Source of the DNA: Alistipes sp.
GTDB lineage: Bacteria > Bacteroidota > Bacteroidia > Bacteroidales > Rikenellaceae
DNA length: 5,320 bases
Direction: 5' to 3'
Assembly: GCA_009774895.1 (NCBI GenBank)
Contig: VSOO01000112.1
Coordinates: forward strand, 1 to 5,320
The translations under genes and the position numbers were made by a program. The notes below the pieces were generated by a model. The model searched no databases, was not told where the DNA came from, and saw nothing but the letters and a program-made list of their open reading frames with translations. Shown here in pieces: positions 1 through 5,320 of this stretch (position 1 is the stretch's first letter; the number at the start of each line of letters is the position of its first letter).

Positions 1-16
1 CAACCTGCCCAAATAA
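1..16 (+). CDS. Possible 3' end of an upstream protein gene (partial)
   Basis: Reading from base 2, the codons give Asn-Leu-Pro-Lys followed by TAA at 14-16. A strong plus-strand terminator follows 40 nt later, so some plus-strand transcript must end here. This is the only frame with a stop clearly before the terminator stem. One other frame stops inside the stem and the third reads through it. Four codons are too few to identify a product, and the upstream unit could instead be an RNA gene. Confidence 0.3.
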
Positions 17-53
17 CGATCGCGCGATCGAAAAGGAAGCGACACTCGCTTCC
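17..53. repeat. Palindrome plus 8-bp hairpin ahead of the terminator
   Basis: Two self-complementary elements stand in tandem. Positions 17-30 are a perfect 14-bp palindrome, CGATCGCGCGATCG. Positions 35-42 and 46-53 form a perfect 8-bp stem (GGAAGCGA/TCGCTTCC) with a 3-nt loop. Read on the minus strand, the second hairpin is followed by four Ts (complement of AAAA at 31-34), so it could act as a weak terminator for minus-strand transcription. On the plus strand it has no T-tract. Its role is uncertain; it may be part of a bidirectional termination zone or a 3'-end stabiliser for the upstream transcript. Confidence 0.5.
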
Positions 54-55
54 GG

Positions 56-83
56 GTGCCGTCAGCAATGACGGCACTTTTTT
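56..83 (+). terminator. Intrinsic terminator of the upstream plus-strand unit
   Basis: GTGCCGTCA (56-64) and TGACGGCAC (69-77) form a perfect 9-bp stem closed by a GCAA tetraloop of the GNRA class. Six Ts follow directly at 78-83. This is a textbook Rho-independent terminator for transcription entering from the left edge. Confidence 0.93.
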
Positions 84-273
84 GTCGTCCGCCCGAACCC
101 ACGGATTATGCATGTTACGAAAGAAACGCCCCGAAGCACGAACCCTCCTCCGCACTTCCCGCCGAAATGCGGCTCTCCGGCTTCGCAAACGCACGATCCG
201 GGCATCATCGCACTGCTCGATTTAAGGCCGCACTCCTCCGATTCCGTTTTTTCATCATCAAACCGCGAAATCT
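84..273. other. Intergenic spacer without recognisable gene
   Basis: This stretch lies between the left terminator and the small-RNA promoter. Open frames crossing it on either strand give low-complexity, unrecognisable protein and start or end inside the terminator or promoter, so I treat it as non-coding. I found no tRNA, repeat or TAnnTTTG promoter in it. Confidence 0.6.
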
Positions 274-304
274 TTTGCCGGTCTGGAAATTTTCTGTATT
301 TTTG
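274..304 (+). promoter_or_regulatory. Consensus Bacteroidetes promoter for the small-RNA unit
   Basis: TTTG at 274-277 (-33 element) and TATTTTTG at 297-304 (-7 element, TAnnTTTG) are separated by exactly 19 nt, the arrangement recognised by the Bacteroidetes primary sigma factor. Transcription should start near 307-311. Of the three promoters seen in this window it is the only one with both elements intact, suggesting relatively strong constitutive expression. Confidence 0.8.
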
Positions 305-308
305 GCCT

Positions 309-485
309 CTGAATTCGGAGCAGACTTCGGACAACGAACTCAGGCTGCGAATTTCGCCGGACCGCACGATCGCTTCATTCGACAAGAGAAACAGAACAAT
401 ACGAAATATTTGCTTTTACAGAAGCAATTCAGGGAAGTGACGCCTTCTGGGAAGATACTGTCGCAAACGACAGTATCTTTTCTTT
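309..485 (+). ncRNA. Putative small non-coding RNA of about 175 nt (6S-like fold possible)
   Basis: A two-element promoter lies just upstream and a strong terminator forms the 3' end, so this is a self-contained transcription unit. The predicted transcript contains no ATG. The only alternative starts I noted, a TTG at 410-412 and a GTG at 437-439, read into the terminator stem. A hand fold pairs the 5' end, 307-315 (CTCTGAATT), with 426-434 (AATTCAGGG): 9 pairs including one G-U. Inside this, 325-328 can pair with 421-424, and 347-356 can pair with 402-413 around a 2-nt bulge. The result is a rod with an asymmetric central bubble. A local hairpin 410-415/422-427 competes with parts of it. The rod and length resemble 6S RNA, but this was drawn by eye and I recognise no conserved family sequence. 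Other possibilities are a lineage-specific regulatory RNA. The 5' end may be off by a few nt. Confidence 0.6.
452..485 (+). terminator. Intrinsic terminator of the small-RNA unit
   Basis: A 12-bp perfect stem (452-463 with 468-479) encloses a CAAA loop. The T-rich run TTTTCTTT at 478-485 overlaps the foot of the stem. On the minus strand the same hairpin is followed by CCC, not Ts, so it works for plus-strand transcription. With no coding gene between here and the left terminator, it ends the RNA started at about 309. Confidence 0.88.
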
Positions 486-643
486 ACGGAACCGTCCCGA
501 TGATTTCCGCACGCCTTTGCACGCCCCCAACGCCTGTCGATCGACGGTCGCACCAGCGTATCGAAGCATCCCACAACAAGATACAAAGGACCTCGCACCG
601 GCTGCGAAACGGCCGGGCGCAAATCGCCAAAAACCGGTCGCTG
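486..643. other. Spacer between convergent terminators
   Basis: These bases lie between the small-RNA terminator (plus strand) and the nth terminator (minus strand). They include a 10-bp palindrome GTCGATCGAC but no promoter, RNA gene or credible ORF that I can support. Confidence 0.6.
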
Positions 644-674
644 AAAAAACGTGCCGCAGCGGAACGCTTCGGCA
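644..674 (-). terminator. Intrinsic terminator of the helicase-nth operon
   Basis: Read on the minus strand, 674-652 folds into a stem of 5 bp, one A-G mismatch and 4 bp, with a TTC loop. Two bases (CG) and then six Ts (649-644) follow. It lies about 30 nt past the nth stop codon, the expected place for the end of this operon. Confidence 0.75.
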
Positions 675-702
675 AAGTACGGGAAACGATCGCGCAAGCG
701 GA

Positions 703-1377
703 TCAGCGCTCGGCGTCCGCGCTGCGTGCCGCCTGCTTCTTCGCATCGGCAGCAGCCTTGCGGCACCAGGGAGCGATGCCGCATGCGGCGCACTTGGGCG
801 AACGGGCCGTGCAGACGTAGCGGCCGTGGAGAATCAGCCAGTGGTGTGCAATGGGCAGCAGATGCGACGGAATGTGCTGTTCGAGCGTGCGTTCCGTGCG
901 CAGCGGCGTGGTGGAACCCGTCGTCAGTCCGATGCGTTCCGACACGCGGAACACGTGCGTATCGACCGGCATCACCTCCTTCTGCCACAGCACGGCGCCC
1001 AGCACGTTGGCCGTCTTGCGCCCCACGCCCGGCAGGCGCTGCATGGCGTCGAGGTCGCGGGGCACCTCGCCCCCGAACTCCTCGCACAGCATGCGGGCCA
1101 TGCCCGCGAGGTTGCGGGCCTTGTTGTTGGGATAGGATATGCTGCGGATGTAGGGATAGATCTCCTCGGCCGTGGCCTCGGCCATCGCCTGAGGCGTGGG
1201 AAAAGCCTCGAAGAGGGCCGGCGTGGTCATGTTGACCCGCTTGTCGGTGCACTGCGCCGAAAGGATTACCGCCACGAGGAGCTGGTAGGGATCCTTGTAG
1301 TGCAACTCGCTCTCGGCTACGGGCATGTGCTCGGAGAACCATCCGATGATGCCCTCGTATCGCTGTTTCGTCGTCAT
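703..1377 (-). CDS. nth: Endonuclease III (DNA glycosylase / AP lyase)
   Basis: This 224-residue protein is a base-excision repair enzyme that removes oxidised pyrimidines from DNA and cleaves the resulting abasic site by beta-elimination. The length is close to the family's usual 210-220. Visible landmarks are LSAQCTDKRVN (39-49); the helix-hairpin-helix LPGVGRKTAN (115-124), which contains the catalytic lysine K121 (E. coli K120); and VDTHVFRV (138-145) with the catalytic aspartate D139 (E. coli D138). C189, C196, C199 and C205 follow in the C-x6-C-x2-C-x5-C spacing of the [4Fe-4S] cluster. All key residues are present, so it should be active. The ATG at 1377-1375 overlaps the stop codon of the helicase gene (ATGA), implying co-transcription and translational coupling; no separate promoter was seen. 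The last 15 or so residues are charged and Ala/Lys-rich and lie outside the catalytic core. Confidence 0.97.
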   Translation of the reverse strand: MTTKQRYEGIIGWFSEHMPVAESELHYKDPYQLLVAVILSAQCTDKRVNMTTPALFEAFPTPQAMAEATAEEIYPYIRSISYPNNKARNLAGMARMLCEEFGGEVPRDLDAMQRLPGVGRKTANVLGAVLWQKEVMPVDTHVFRVSERIGLTTGSTTPLRTERTLEQHIPSHLLPIAHHWLILHGRYVCTARSPKCAACGIAPWCRKAAADAKKQAARSADAER

Positions 1378-3911
1378 AGTCTGGTCAGTTTTGCGAACCG
1401 CGCGAGCAGGGTCTTCTCGCCGTGGTTGTCGAATGCCACCGTCAGCTTGCGGTCGGCCGCCAGAGCTTCGACGGCCCGCACGGTGCCCGCGCCGAAGCGA
1501 GCGTGCTCCACGCGGTCGCCCACGGCATACGCACCCGCAGCCGGATCGGGAGCGGCGGCCGCCGGCACCTCCCCTGCGCTCCGCACGCCCAGACGGCGCA
1601 TGCCCTCGGTCGAGGTGCGCGGCGCGGCCACGAGGGACGGATCGGGACCCTTTCCGCGCGCCGCGGACGCCCCGAAGCCGTCCGCACGGCCCGTTGCCCG
1701 CACTCCATCACCTCCGCTGCGGCCCGCGGGTCCGTATCCGCCCGGACGACCGCCCCCGGTGCGCGCGGCATAGCGACCGCCGGCGGGCGACGAAGCACCC
1801 TCGCCGCCCGCAGCACCCTGCGGACGACCGTAGCGGTAGTCGAAACGGCGGCGGAGCGCATCGATGGCCGGACCGCGGCGCTCCTCCGCACGGTCGTCGG
1901 CGGACTCCGCATCCTCGACCGCAGCTTCGAGGTAGCGGGGATCGATTTCGCGCAGGAAACAGCTGGGGCGCGAAAACTCCATGTTGCCCCACTTGAAGCG
2001 CATCTCGGCATACGAAAGCGTGGCGGCGGTCTTGGCGCGTGTGAGCGCCACATAGAAGAGGCGCCGCTCCTCCTCGAATCCGTCGGGCGACTCGGCGGCC
2101 CGGGCCGAGGGGAACAGGTTCTCCTCCATGCCCACGATGTAGACGAACTCGTACTCCAGTCCCTTGGCCGAATGCACGGTCATGAGCGTGACCTTGTCGC
2201 GGTCCTCGGGGTCCTCCTTGTCCATGTCGGTCATGAGCATGGCGTTCTGCAACCACTCCTCGATGGTGGCCTGCTCGTCCTCGGTTCGCTCGCCGCTGCG
2301 GATCTCGGCGTCGCGCTGCTCCTTGAAGAGCTGCATCGAGTTGAGCAGCTCCTCGATGTTGCCCAGCGCCGAGGCCGCCTCGGGGGTATTCTCCCGGCGG
2401 TAGAGTCCGAGGATGCCGGAGCGGGCGGCGATTTCGAGTCCGAAGTCGTAGATTCCCTTCTCGTTGCGGGCGAGCGACAGCGACCGGATCATCGCCACGA
2501 ACTCCGCGGCCTTGCGTGCGATGGCCTTCTGCACGGGGTCGGCGGCCGGCTCGGCCACCAGGCCGTCCACCGCCTCCCACATCGACACGCCGCCCTGCTG
2601 CGCCAGCTGCTCGATGCGCTGCACGGTCGTGTCGCCGATGCCGCGCGCCGGATAATTGACGATGCGCTTGAAAGCCTCGTCGTCGCGCGGGTTGATTACC
2701 AGCCGGATATAGGCCAGCAGGTCGCGAATCTCCTTGTGGTCGTAGAACGAATTGCCCTTGTAGATGCGGTAGGGAATGCCGCGGCGGCGCAGGTTGTCCT
2801 CGATGACGAGCGACTGGTTGTTCGTGCGGTAGAGGATCGCCACGTCGCTCCACCGGCAGCCGGCGGCACGCACGCGGTCGCGCAGGTCGGCCACCACCTG
2901 CTCGGCCTCGTCGCGGTCGGTGTAGGCCTTGAGCAGGCGGATCTTCTCGCCCGCGGCACCCTCCGAGAAGCAGCGCTTCTCCATGCGTTTCGAGTTGCGC
3001 TCGATCACCGAATTGGCCGCCTCCACGATGGTGCGCGTCGAGCGGTAGTTCTGTTCGAGCTTGAAAGTCATGGCGTCGGGATAGTCCTTGCGGAACGAGA
3101 GGATGTTCTCGATCTTGGCGCCGCGGAACGAATAGTTCGACTGCGCGTCGTCGCCCACCACGCACACCTTCGAGCGGGTCTGCGACAGCCGCCGGATGAT
3201 GACGTACTGGGCGTAGTTCGTATCCTGGTACTCGTCCACGAGGATATAATGGAACAGCTCCTGGTAGCGGGCCAGCACGTCGGGACAGTCGCGCAGCAGG
3301 ATGTTGGTCTGGAGCAGCAGGTCGTCGAAGTCCATCGCGCCGTTGCGTTTGCAGCGCTGGCAGTAGAGCTCGTAGAGCGTGCCGAACTCGGGCACCTGGG
3401 TCCGGCGGTCCTCGGCGGCGAAGGAGGCGTTGGCCTTGTAGGCGCCGGGCGTCACGAGGCAGTTTTTCGCATAGGATATGCGCGAAGCGATGGCGTTGGG
3501 CTTGTACCTGTCGTCGGGCAGGTGCAGCTCGCGCACCAGGGTCTTTATCAGGTTGCGGCAGTCCGAGGGTTCGTAGATCGTAAAGGAGTCGGGGTAGCCG
3601 ATGCGCTCGGCGTTCTCGCGCAGGATGCGCGAGAAGACCGAGTGGAAGGTGCCCATGCGGATGTAGCGGCTGCTGCCCTCGGGGATCATCTGCGCGATGC
3701 GCTCGCGCATCTGCTCGGCGGCTTTGTTGGTGAAGGTGAGGGCCAGGATGTTCCAGGGCTTCACGCCCTGCTCGATCATGTAGGCGATGCGGGCGGTGAG
3801 CACGCGGGTCTTGCCCGATCCGGCGCCTGCGATGATGAGCGACGGCACGTCGTAGTTCTCCACGGCGGCACGCTGGGCGGGATTCAGCCCTTGCAGTATC
3901 TGAGATTCCAT
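1374..3911 (-). CDS. uvrD: UvrD/PcrA-type ATP-dependent DNA helicase (superfamily 1A)
   Basis: This 845-residue 3'-5' DNA helicase would act in nucleotide-excision repair, mismatch repair and clearance of stalled forks or RNA polymerase. Motifs in order: Q-motif LNPAQ (9-13), Walker A AGAGSGKT (28-35), Ia TFTNKAAEQM (59-68), Walker B VDEYQDTN (225-232), III GDDAQSNYSFRGA (about 253-265), IV LEQNYRST (about 285-292), V with TVHSAKGLEYEF (about 578-589) and VI EEERRLFYVALTRAK (about 613-627). After the core comes a Gly/Ala/Arg-rich linker (about 695-793) and then a C-terminal Tudor-like domain (about 794-845; VGDRVEHARFGAGTV) of the kind that lets PcrA/UvrD bind RNA polymerase. I chose the ATG at 3911: the frame runs back to an ATG at 3965, but the extra 18 residues would span the promoter at 3935-3942 and are not family-like. 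It is the first gene of an operon with nth. Rep is a less likely identity because of the Tudor-like tail. Confidence 0.95.
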   Translation of the reverse strand: MESQILQGLNPAQRAAVENYDVPSLIIAGAGSGKTRVLTARIAYMIEQGVKPWNILALTFTNKAAEQMRERIAQMIPEGSSRYIRMGTFHSVFSRILRENAERIGYPDSFTIYEPSDCRNLIKTLVRELHLPDDRYKPNAIASRISYAKNCLVTPGAYKANASFAAEDRRTQVPEFGTLYELYCQRCKRNGAMDFDDLLLQTNILLRDCPDVLARYQELFHYILVDEYQDTNYAQYVIIRRLSQTRSKVCVVGDDAQSNYSFRGAKIENILSFRKDYPDAMTFKLEQNYRSTRTIVEAANSVIERNSKRMEKRCFSEGAAGEKIRLLKAYTDRDEAEQVVADLRDRVRAAGCRWSDVAILYRTNNQSLVIEDNLRRRGIPYRIYKGNSFYDHKEIRDLLAYIRLVINPRDDEAFKRIVNYPARGIGDTTVQRIEQLAQQGGVSMWEAVDGLVAEPAADPVQKAIARKAAEFVAMIRSLSLARNEKGIYDFGLEIAARSGILGLYRRENTPEAASALGNIEELLNSMQLFKEQRDAEIRSGERTEDEQATIEEWLQNAMLMTDMDKEDPEDRDKVTLMTVHSAKGLEYEFVYIVGMEENLFPSARAAESPDGFEEERRLFYVALTRAKTAATLSYAEMRFKWGNMEFSRPSCFLREIDPRYLEAAVEDAESADDRAEERRGPAIDALRRRFDYRYGRPQGAAGGEGASSPAGGRYAARTGGGRPGGYGPAGRSGGDGVRATGRADGFGASAARGKGPDPSLVAAPRTSTEGMRRLGVRSAGEVPAAAAPDPAAGAYAVGDRVEHARFGAGTVRAVEALAADRKLTVAFDNHGEKTLLARFAKLTRL

Positions 3912-3934
3912 AGGTCGTTGCGAAACTTTCACCG

Positions 3935-3942
3935 CAAAGTTA
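3935..3942 (-). promoter_or_regulatory. uvrD: Promoter -7 element for the helicase-nth operon
   Basis: On the minus strand the sequence reads TAACTTTG, a perfect TAnnTTTG -7 element. Transcription should begin near 3928-3930, giving a leader of about 18 nt before the ATG at 3911. No TTTG is found at the -33 spacing, so the upstream element is weak or absent. Its position inside the longer open frame is the main argument for the 3911 start. Confidence 0.65.
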
Positions 3943-4142
3943 GGGACATTTCGGCGTACGGCCATGTGCCGCCCGCATTATTTTTCGGATTTTCACCCGC
4001 CGGCGCACCGCCCGGCGGCCTGCGTGCGGCCGGATGGGGGTGCGGTCCGCGCCCGGCCCCGAACGCCGCCCGAACGGCCGCACCGCGCCGCACGAAAAAC
4101 CCCGCACGGAGCCGCCGCGCGGGACGATGCGATCATATTTCT
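3943..4142. other. GC-rich divergent intergenic spacer
   Basis: This spacer lies between the divergent helicase and DHH-enzyme promoters and is very GC-rich. It contains a 9-bp inverted repeat, GTGCGGCCG at 4024-4032 and CGGCCGCAC at 4075-4083, separated by 42 nt. Neither promoter would transcribe it, and chance is a reasonable explanation in such biased DNA. I see no gene here. Confidence 0.5.
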
Positions 4143-4164
4143 CGCGAAACGGCGGAATTTCGCG
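4143..4164. promoter_or_regulatory. Inverted repeat at the -33 region of the DHH-gene promoter
   Basis: CGCGAAA (4143-4149) and TTTCGCG (4158-4164) form a perfect 7-bp inverted repeat with an 8-nt spacer. It ends 10 nt before the -7 element and covers the place where a -33 TTTG should be (about 4152-4155, which reads GCGG). A dyad in this place could be a binding site for a transcription factor, but no regulator is visible in the window and the function is inferred only. Confidence 0.35.
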
Positions 4165-4174
4165 TAATTTTTCC

Positions 4175-4182
4175 TATTTTTG
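4175..4182 (+). promoter_or_regulatory. nrnA: Promoter -7 element for the DHH phosphoesterase gene
   Basis: TATTTTTG matches TAnnTTTG exactly. The predicted start is near 4186-4189, about 20 nt ahead of the ATG at 4208. No good -33 TTTG lies at 19-23 nt. The position rules out the longer reading frame that opens at 4034. Confidence 0.7.
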
Positions 4183-4207
4183 TAGAAATCATCTTTTGCA
4201 CACGCTT

Positions 4208-5242
4208 ATGGAAATTACGCATCAGGATACGGAACATCTGCGGCGACTGCTCGAACGCCCCGAACAGCGGATCGTCATTCTCTCGCACACCAATCCCGAC
4301 GGCGATGCCGTGGGCTCGTCGCTCGCATGGAGCACCGTGCTCCGCAACATGGGGCACCGGGTGACCTGCATCGTGCCGAACCGCTATCCCTACTTCCTCG
4401 ACTGGATGCCCGGCATCGGGGAGATCGTGATTTTCAAAGCCGACGAAGAGGGCCGCGCCGCGCGCGCCATCGACGAGGCGGACATCCTGTTCTGTCTCGA
4501 CTTCAACGCCATATCGCGTCTCGAAATCCTGAGCGACACCATCGAGCGCAACACCACGGCCAAGCGCGTGCTCATCGACCACCACCTCGCGCCCGCACCC
4601 GGTTTCGACCTGCTGTTCTCCTACCCCGACGCTTCGAGCACCTGCTTCGTGGTCTACGCGCTCATCGAGCGGCTTTTCGGCACGCAGGCCATCACGCGCG
4701 AAATGGCCGAGGGGCTCTACGTGGGCATGATGACCGACACGGGCAATTTCTCGTTCTCGTTCCTCACGCCCGCGCTCTACCGCGCCGTGGCCGTGCTGGC
4801 CGAAACGGGCATCGACATCCCGAGCCTGCACAACAACGTCTACAACGCCTACACCGAGGGCCGCGCACGGCTGTTCGGCTACGCCATAAACCGCAAAATG
4901 GAGGTGATCGAAAACGGCACGGTAGCCTACATGTCGCTGATGGAGCACGAGATGCGCCGTTTCCAGTTCCAGCAGGGCGACAGCGAGGGTTTCGTGAACT
5001 ATCCGCTCACGATCAAGAAGATGAAGATGTCGGCCATGTTCCTCGCCCACCGCAAGTTCATCCGCATATCGCTCCGCTCGCGCGGCGACGTGGACGTGAA
5101 CCTCTTCGCCCGCAAATATTTCAACGGCGGCGGCCACCGCAACGCCGCGGGCGGCAAATCCTACGTTTCGATGGAGGAGACCATCGCCCGCTTCGTCGAG
5201 TCGGTACGCGAATTCGCCGAGGAGGGCGGTCTGGGAGCCTGA
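4208..5242 (+). CDS. nrnA: DHH/DHHA1 family phosphoesterase, NrnA-like (oligoribonuclease / pAp phosphatase)
   Basis: This 344-residue cytoplasmic enzyme belongs to the DHH-DHHA1 family. Members such as B. subtilis NrnA degrade 2-5-nt RNAs and dephosphorylate pAp, using Mn2+ held by conserved Asp and His. The metal-binding motifs are present in order: HTNPDGDAVGSS (27-38), LDFN (97-100, with D98), DHH (124-126) and TDTG (176-179). The DHHA1 substrate-binding motif GGGHRNAAGG is at 307-316. The length fits stand-alone NrnA-type proteins (about 310-340) and is too short for RecJ. I chose the ATG at 4208 because a TAnnTTTG promoter lies just upstream and inside the longer open frame from 4034, and because homology begins soon after this start. 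There is no signal peptide or membrane segment. A related role, such as hydrolysis of linear dinucleotides from cyclic-di-AMP turnover, cannot be excluded from sequence alone. It is divergent from the repair operon. Confidence 0.92.
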   Translation: MEITHQDTEHLRRLLERPEQRIVILSHTNPDGDAVGSSLAWSTVLRNMGHRVTCIVPNRYPYFLDWMPGIGEIVIFKADEEGRAARAIDEADILFCLDFNAISRLEILSDTIERNTTAKRVLIDHHLAPAPGFDLLFSYPDASSTCFVVYALIERLFGTQAITREMAEGLYVGMMTDTGNFSFSFLTPALYRAVAVLAETGIDIPSLHNNVYNAYTEGRARLFGYAINRKMEVIENGTVAYMSLMEHEMRRFQFQQGDSEGFVNYPLTIKKMKMSAMFLAHRKFIRISLRSRGDVDVNLFARKYFNGGGHRNAAGGKSYVSMEETIARFVESVREFAEEGGLGA

Positions 5243-5247
5243 GCCCC

Positions 5248-5265
5248 GCGCCCCGGCCGGGGCGC
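5248..5265. terminator. Perfect GC palindrome after the DHH gene, possible terminator hairpin
   Basis: GCGCCCCGG followed directly by CCGGGGCGC is a perfect 18-bp palindrome beginning 6 nt after the stop codon. In RNA it could form a very stable hairpin with a tight loop. No T-tract follows on either strand, so it is not a classical intrinsic terminator. It may cause pausing, protect the 3' end, or be partial termination before the next gene. Confidence 0.4.
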
Positions 5266-5320
5266 ATGCCGAATCTGCAGAAGAAACCGGACAACAGCCC
5301 AACCGAAAAACAAAAACAAA
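5266..5320 (+). other. A-rich stretch, possible leader of the next gene
   Basis: The last 40 or so bases become strongly A-rich (ending AAAAACAAAAACAAA), unlike the GC-rich genes before it. Bacteroidetes genes often have A-rich sequence just ahead of the start codon instead of a Shine-Dalgarno site. A plus-strand gene may therefore begin just past the right edge. No start codon or TAnnTTTG promoter is visible inside the window. Confidence 0.35.

Noticed and set aside
62..385. Minus-strand open frame of 107 codons, Cys-rich at its end
   Set aside because: There is no promoter or start signal on that strand, it is antisense to the small RNA and ends inside the left terminator. Composition resembles random translation of this DNA.
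108..440. Plus-strand open frame of 110 codons ending just before the terminator at 452
   Set aside because: Its start lies about 165 nt upstream of the promoter, so the transcript begun near 309 lacks its ATG and has no other ATG. The protein shows no recognisable features.
56..820. Long plus-strand open frame of 254 codons across the left intergenic region and the end of nth
   Set aside because: It starts inside the left terminator, spans the small-RNA promoter and terminator, and runs antisense into nth. The protein is low-complexity and unrecognisable.
3912..3965. Upstream ATG at 3965 as the helicase start
   Set aside because: The extra 18 residues would be encoded across the TAnnTTTG promoter and do not resemble the family N-terminus, which begins just before LNPAQ.
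4024..4083. 9-bp inverted repeat in the GC-rich spacer as a structured RNA or regulatory element
   Set aside because: Neither promoter transcribes it, the arms are 42 nt apart, and such matches are expected by chance in very GC-rich DNA.
1422..4364. Very long plus-strand open frame of 980 codons opposite the helicase
   Set aside because: This is the antisense shadow of a GC-rich gene whose reverse frame lacks stops. The helicase strand has all superfamily 1 motifs, while the shadow is His/Val/Gly/Leu-rich and crosses the divergent promoters.
4133..5302. Minus-strand open frame of 389 codons opposite the DHH gene
   Set aside because: It is an antisense shadow: the DHH motifs are on the plus strand, and the frame runs through the downstream palindrome and the DHH promoter.

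Overview
The window looks like a chromosomal segment from a GC-rich member of the Bacteroidetes. An Alistipes-like member of Bacteroidales is my best guess. This rests on three promoter-like sites of the form TAnnTTTG, the characteristic Bacteroidetes -7 element, combined with strongly GC-biased third codon positions. The genus is an inference; no marker gene here settles it.

Layout, left to right. (1) Positions 1-83 hold the tail of a plus-strand transcription unit: a possible last few codons, then a palindrome, a hairpin, and a clear intrinsic terminator with a GNRA loop and six Ts. (2) Positions 84-485 have no credible protein gene. They contain what looks like a complete small-RNA gene: a consensus promoter (TTTG, 19 nt, TATTTTTG), a predicted transcript of about 175 nt with no ATG in it, and a strong plus-strand terminator. 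(3) Positions 644-3911 form a minus-strand DNA-repair operon. A UvrD/PcrA-type superfamily 1 helicase comes first and endonuclease III (nth) second, joined by a 4-nt stop/start overlap and closed by an intrinsic terminator. (4) Positions 3912-4207 are a divergent intergenic region with a promoter at each end and a GC-rich spacer between. (5) Positions 4208-5242 encode a plus-strand DHH/DHHA1 phosphoesterase of the NrnA type (oligoribonuclease / pAp phosphatase). (6) Positions 5243-5320 hold a perfect GC palindrome followed by an A-rich stretch that may be the leader of the next gene.

The three protein genes are nucleic-acid housekeeping functions: the helicase unwinds DNA in repair and at stalled polymerases, Nth excises oxidised pyrimidines, and the DHH enzyme degrades very short RNAs or pAp. 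The helicase and nth are probably co-transcribed and translationally coupled. The DHH gene is divergent with its own promoter. The least explained item is the small-RNA unit at about 309-485. By eye its ends can pair into a long rod, so a 6S-like RNA is a hypothesis to test. I saw no mobile element, CRISPR array, tRNA or rRNA.
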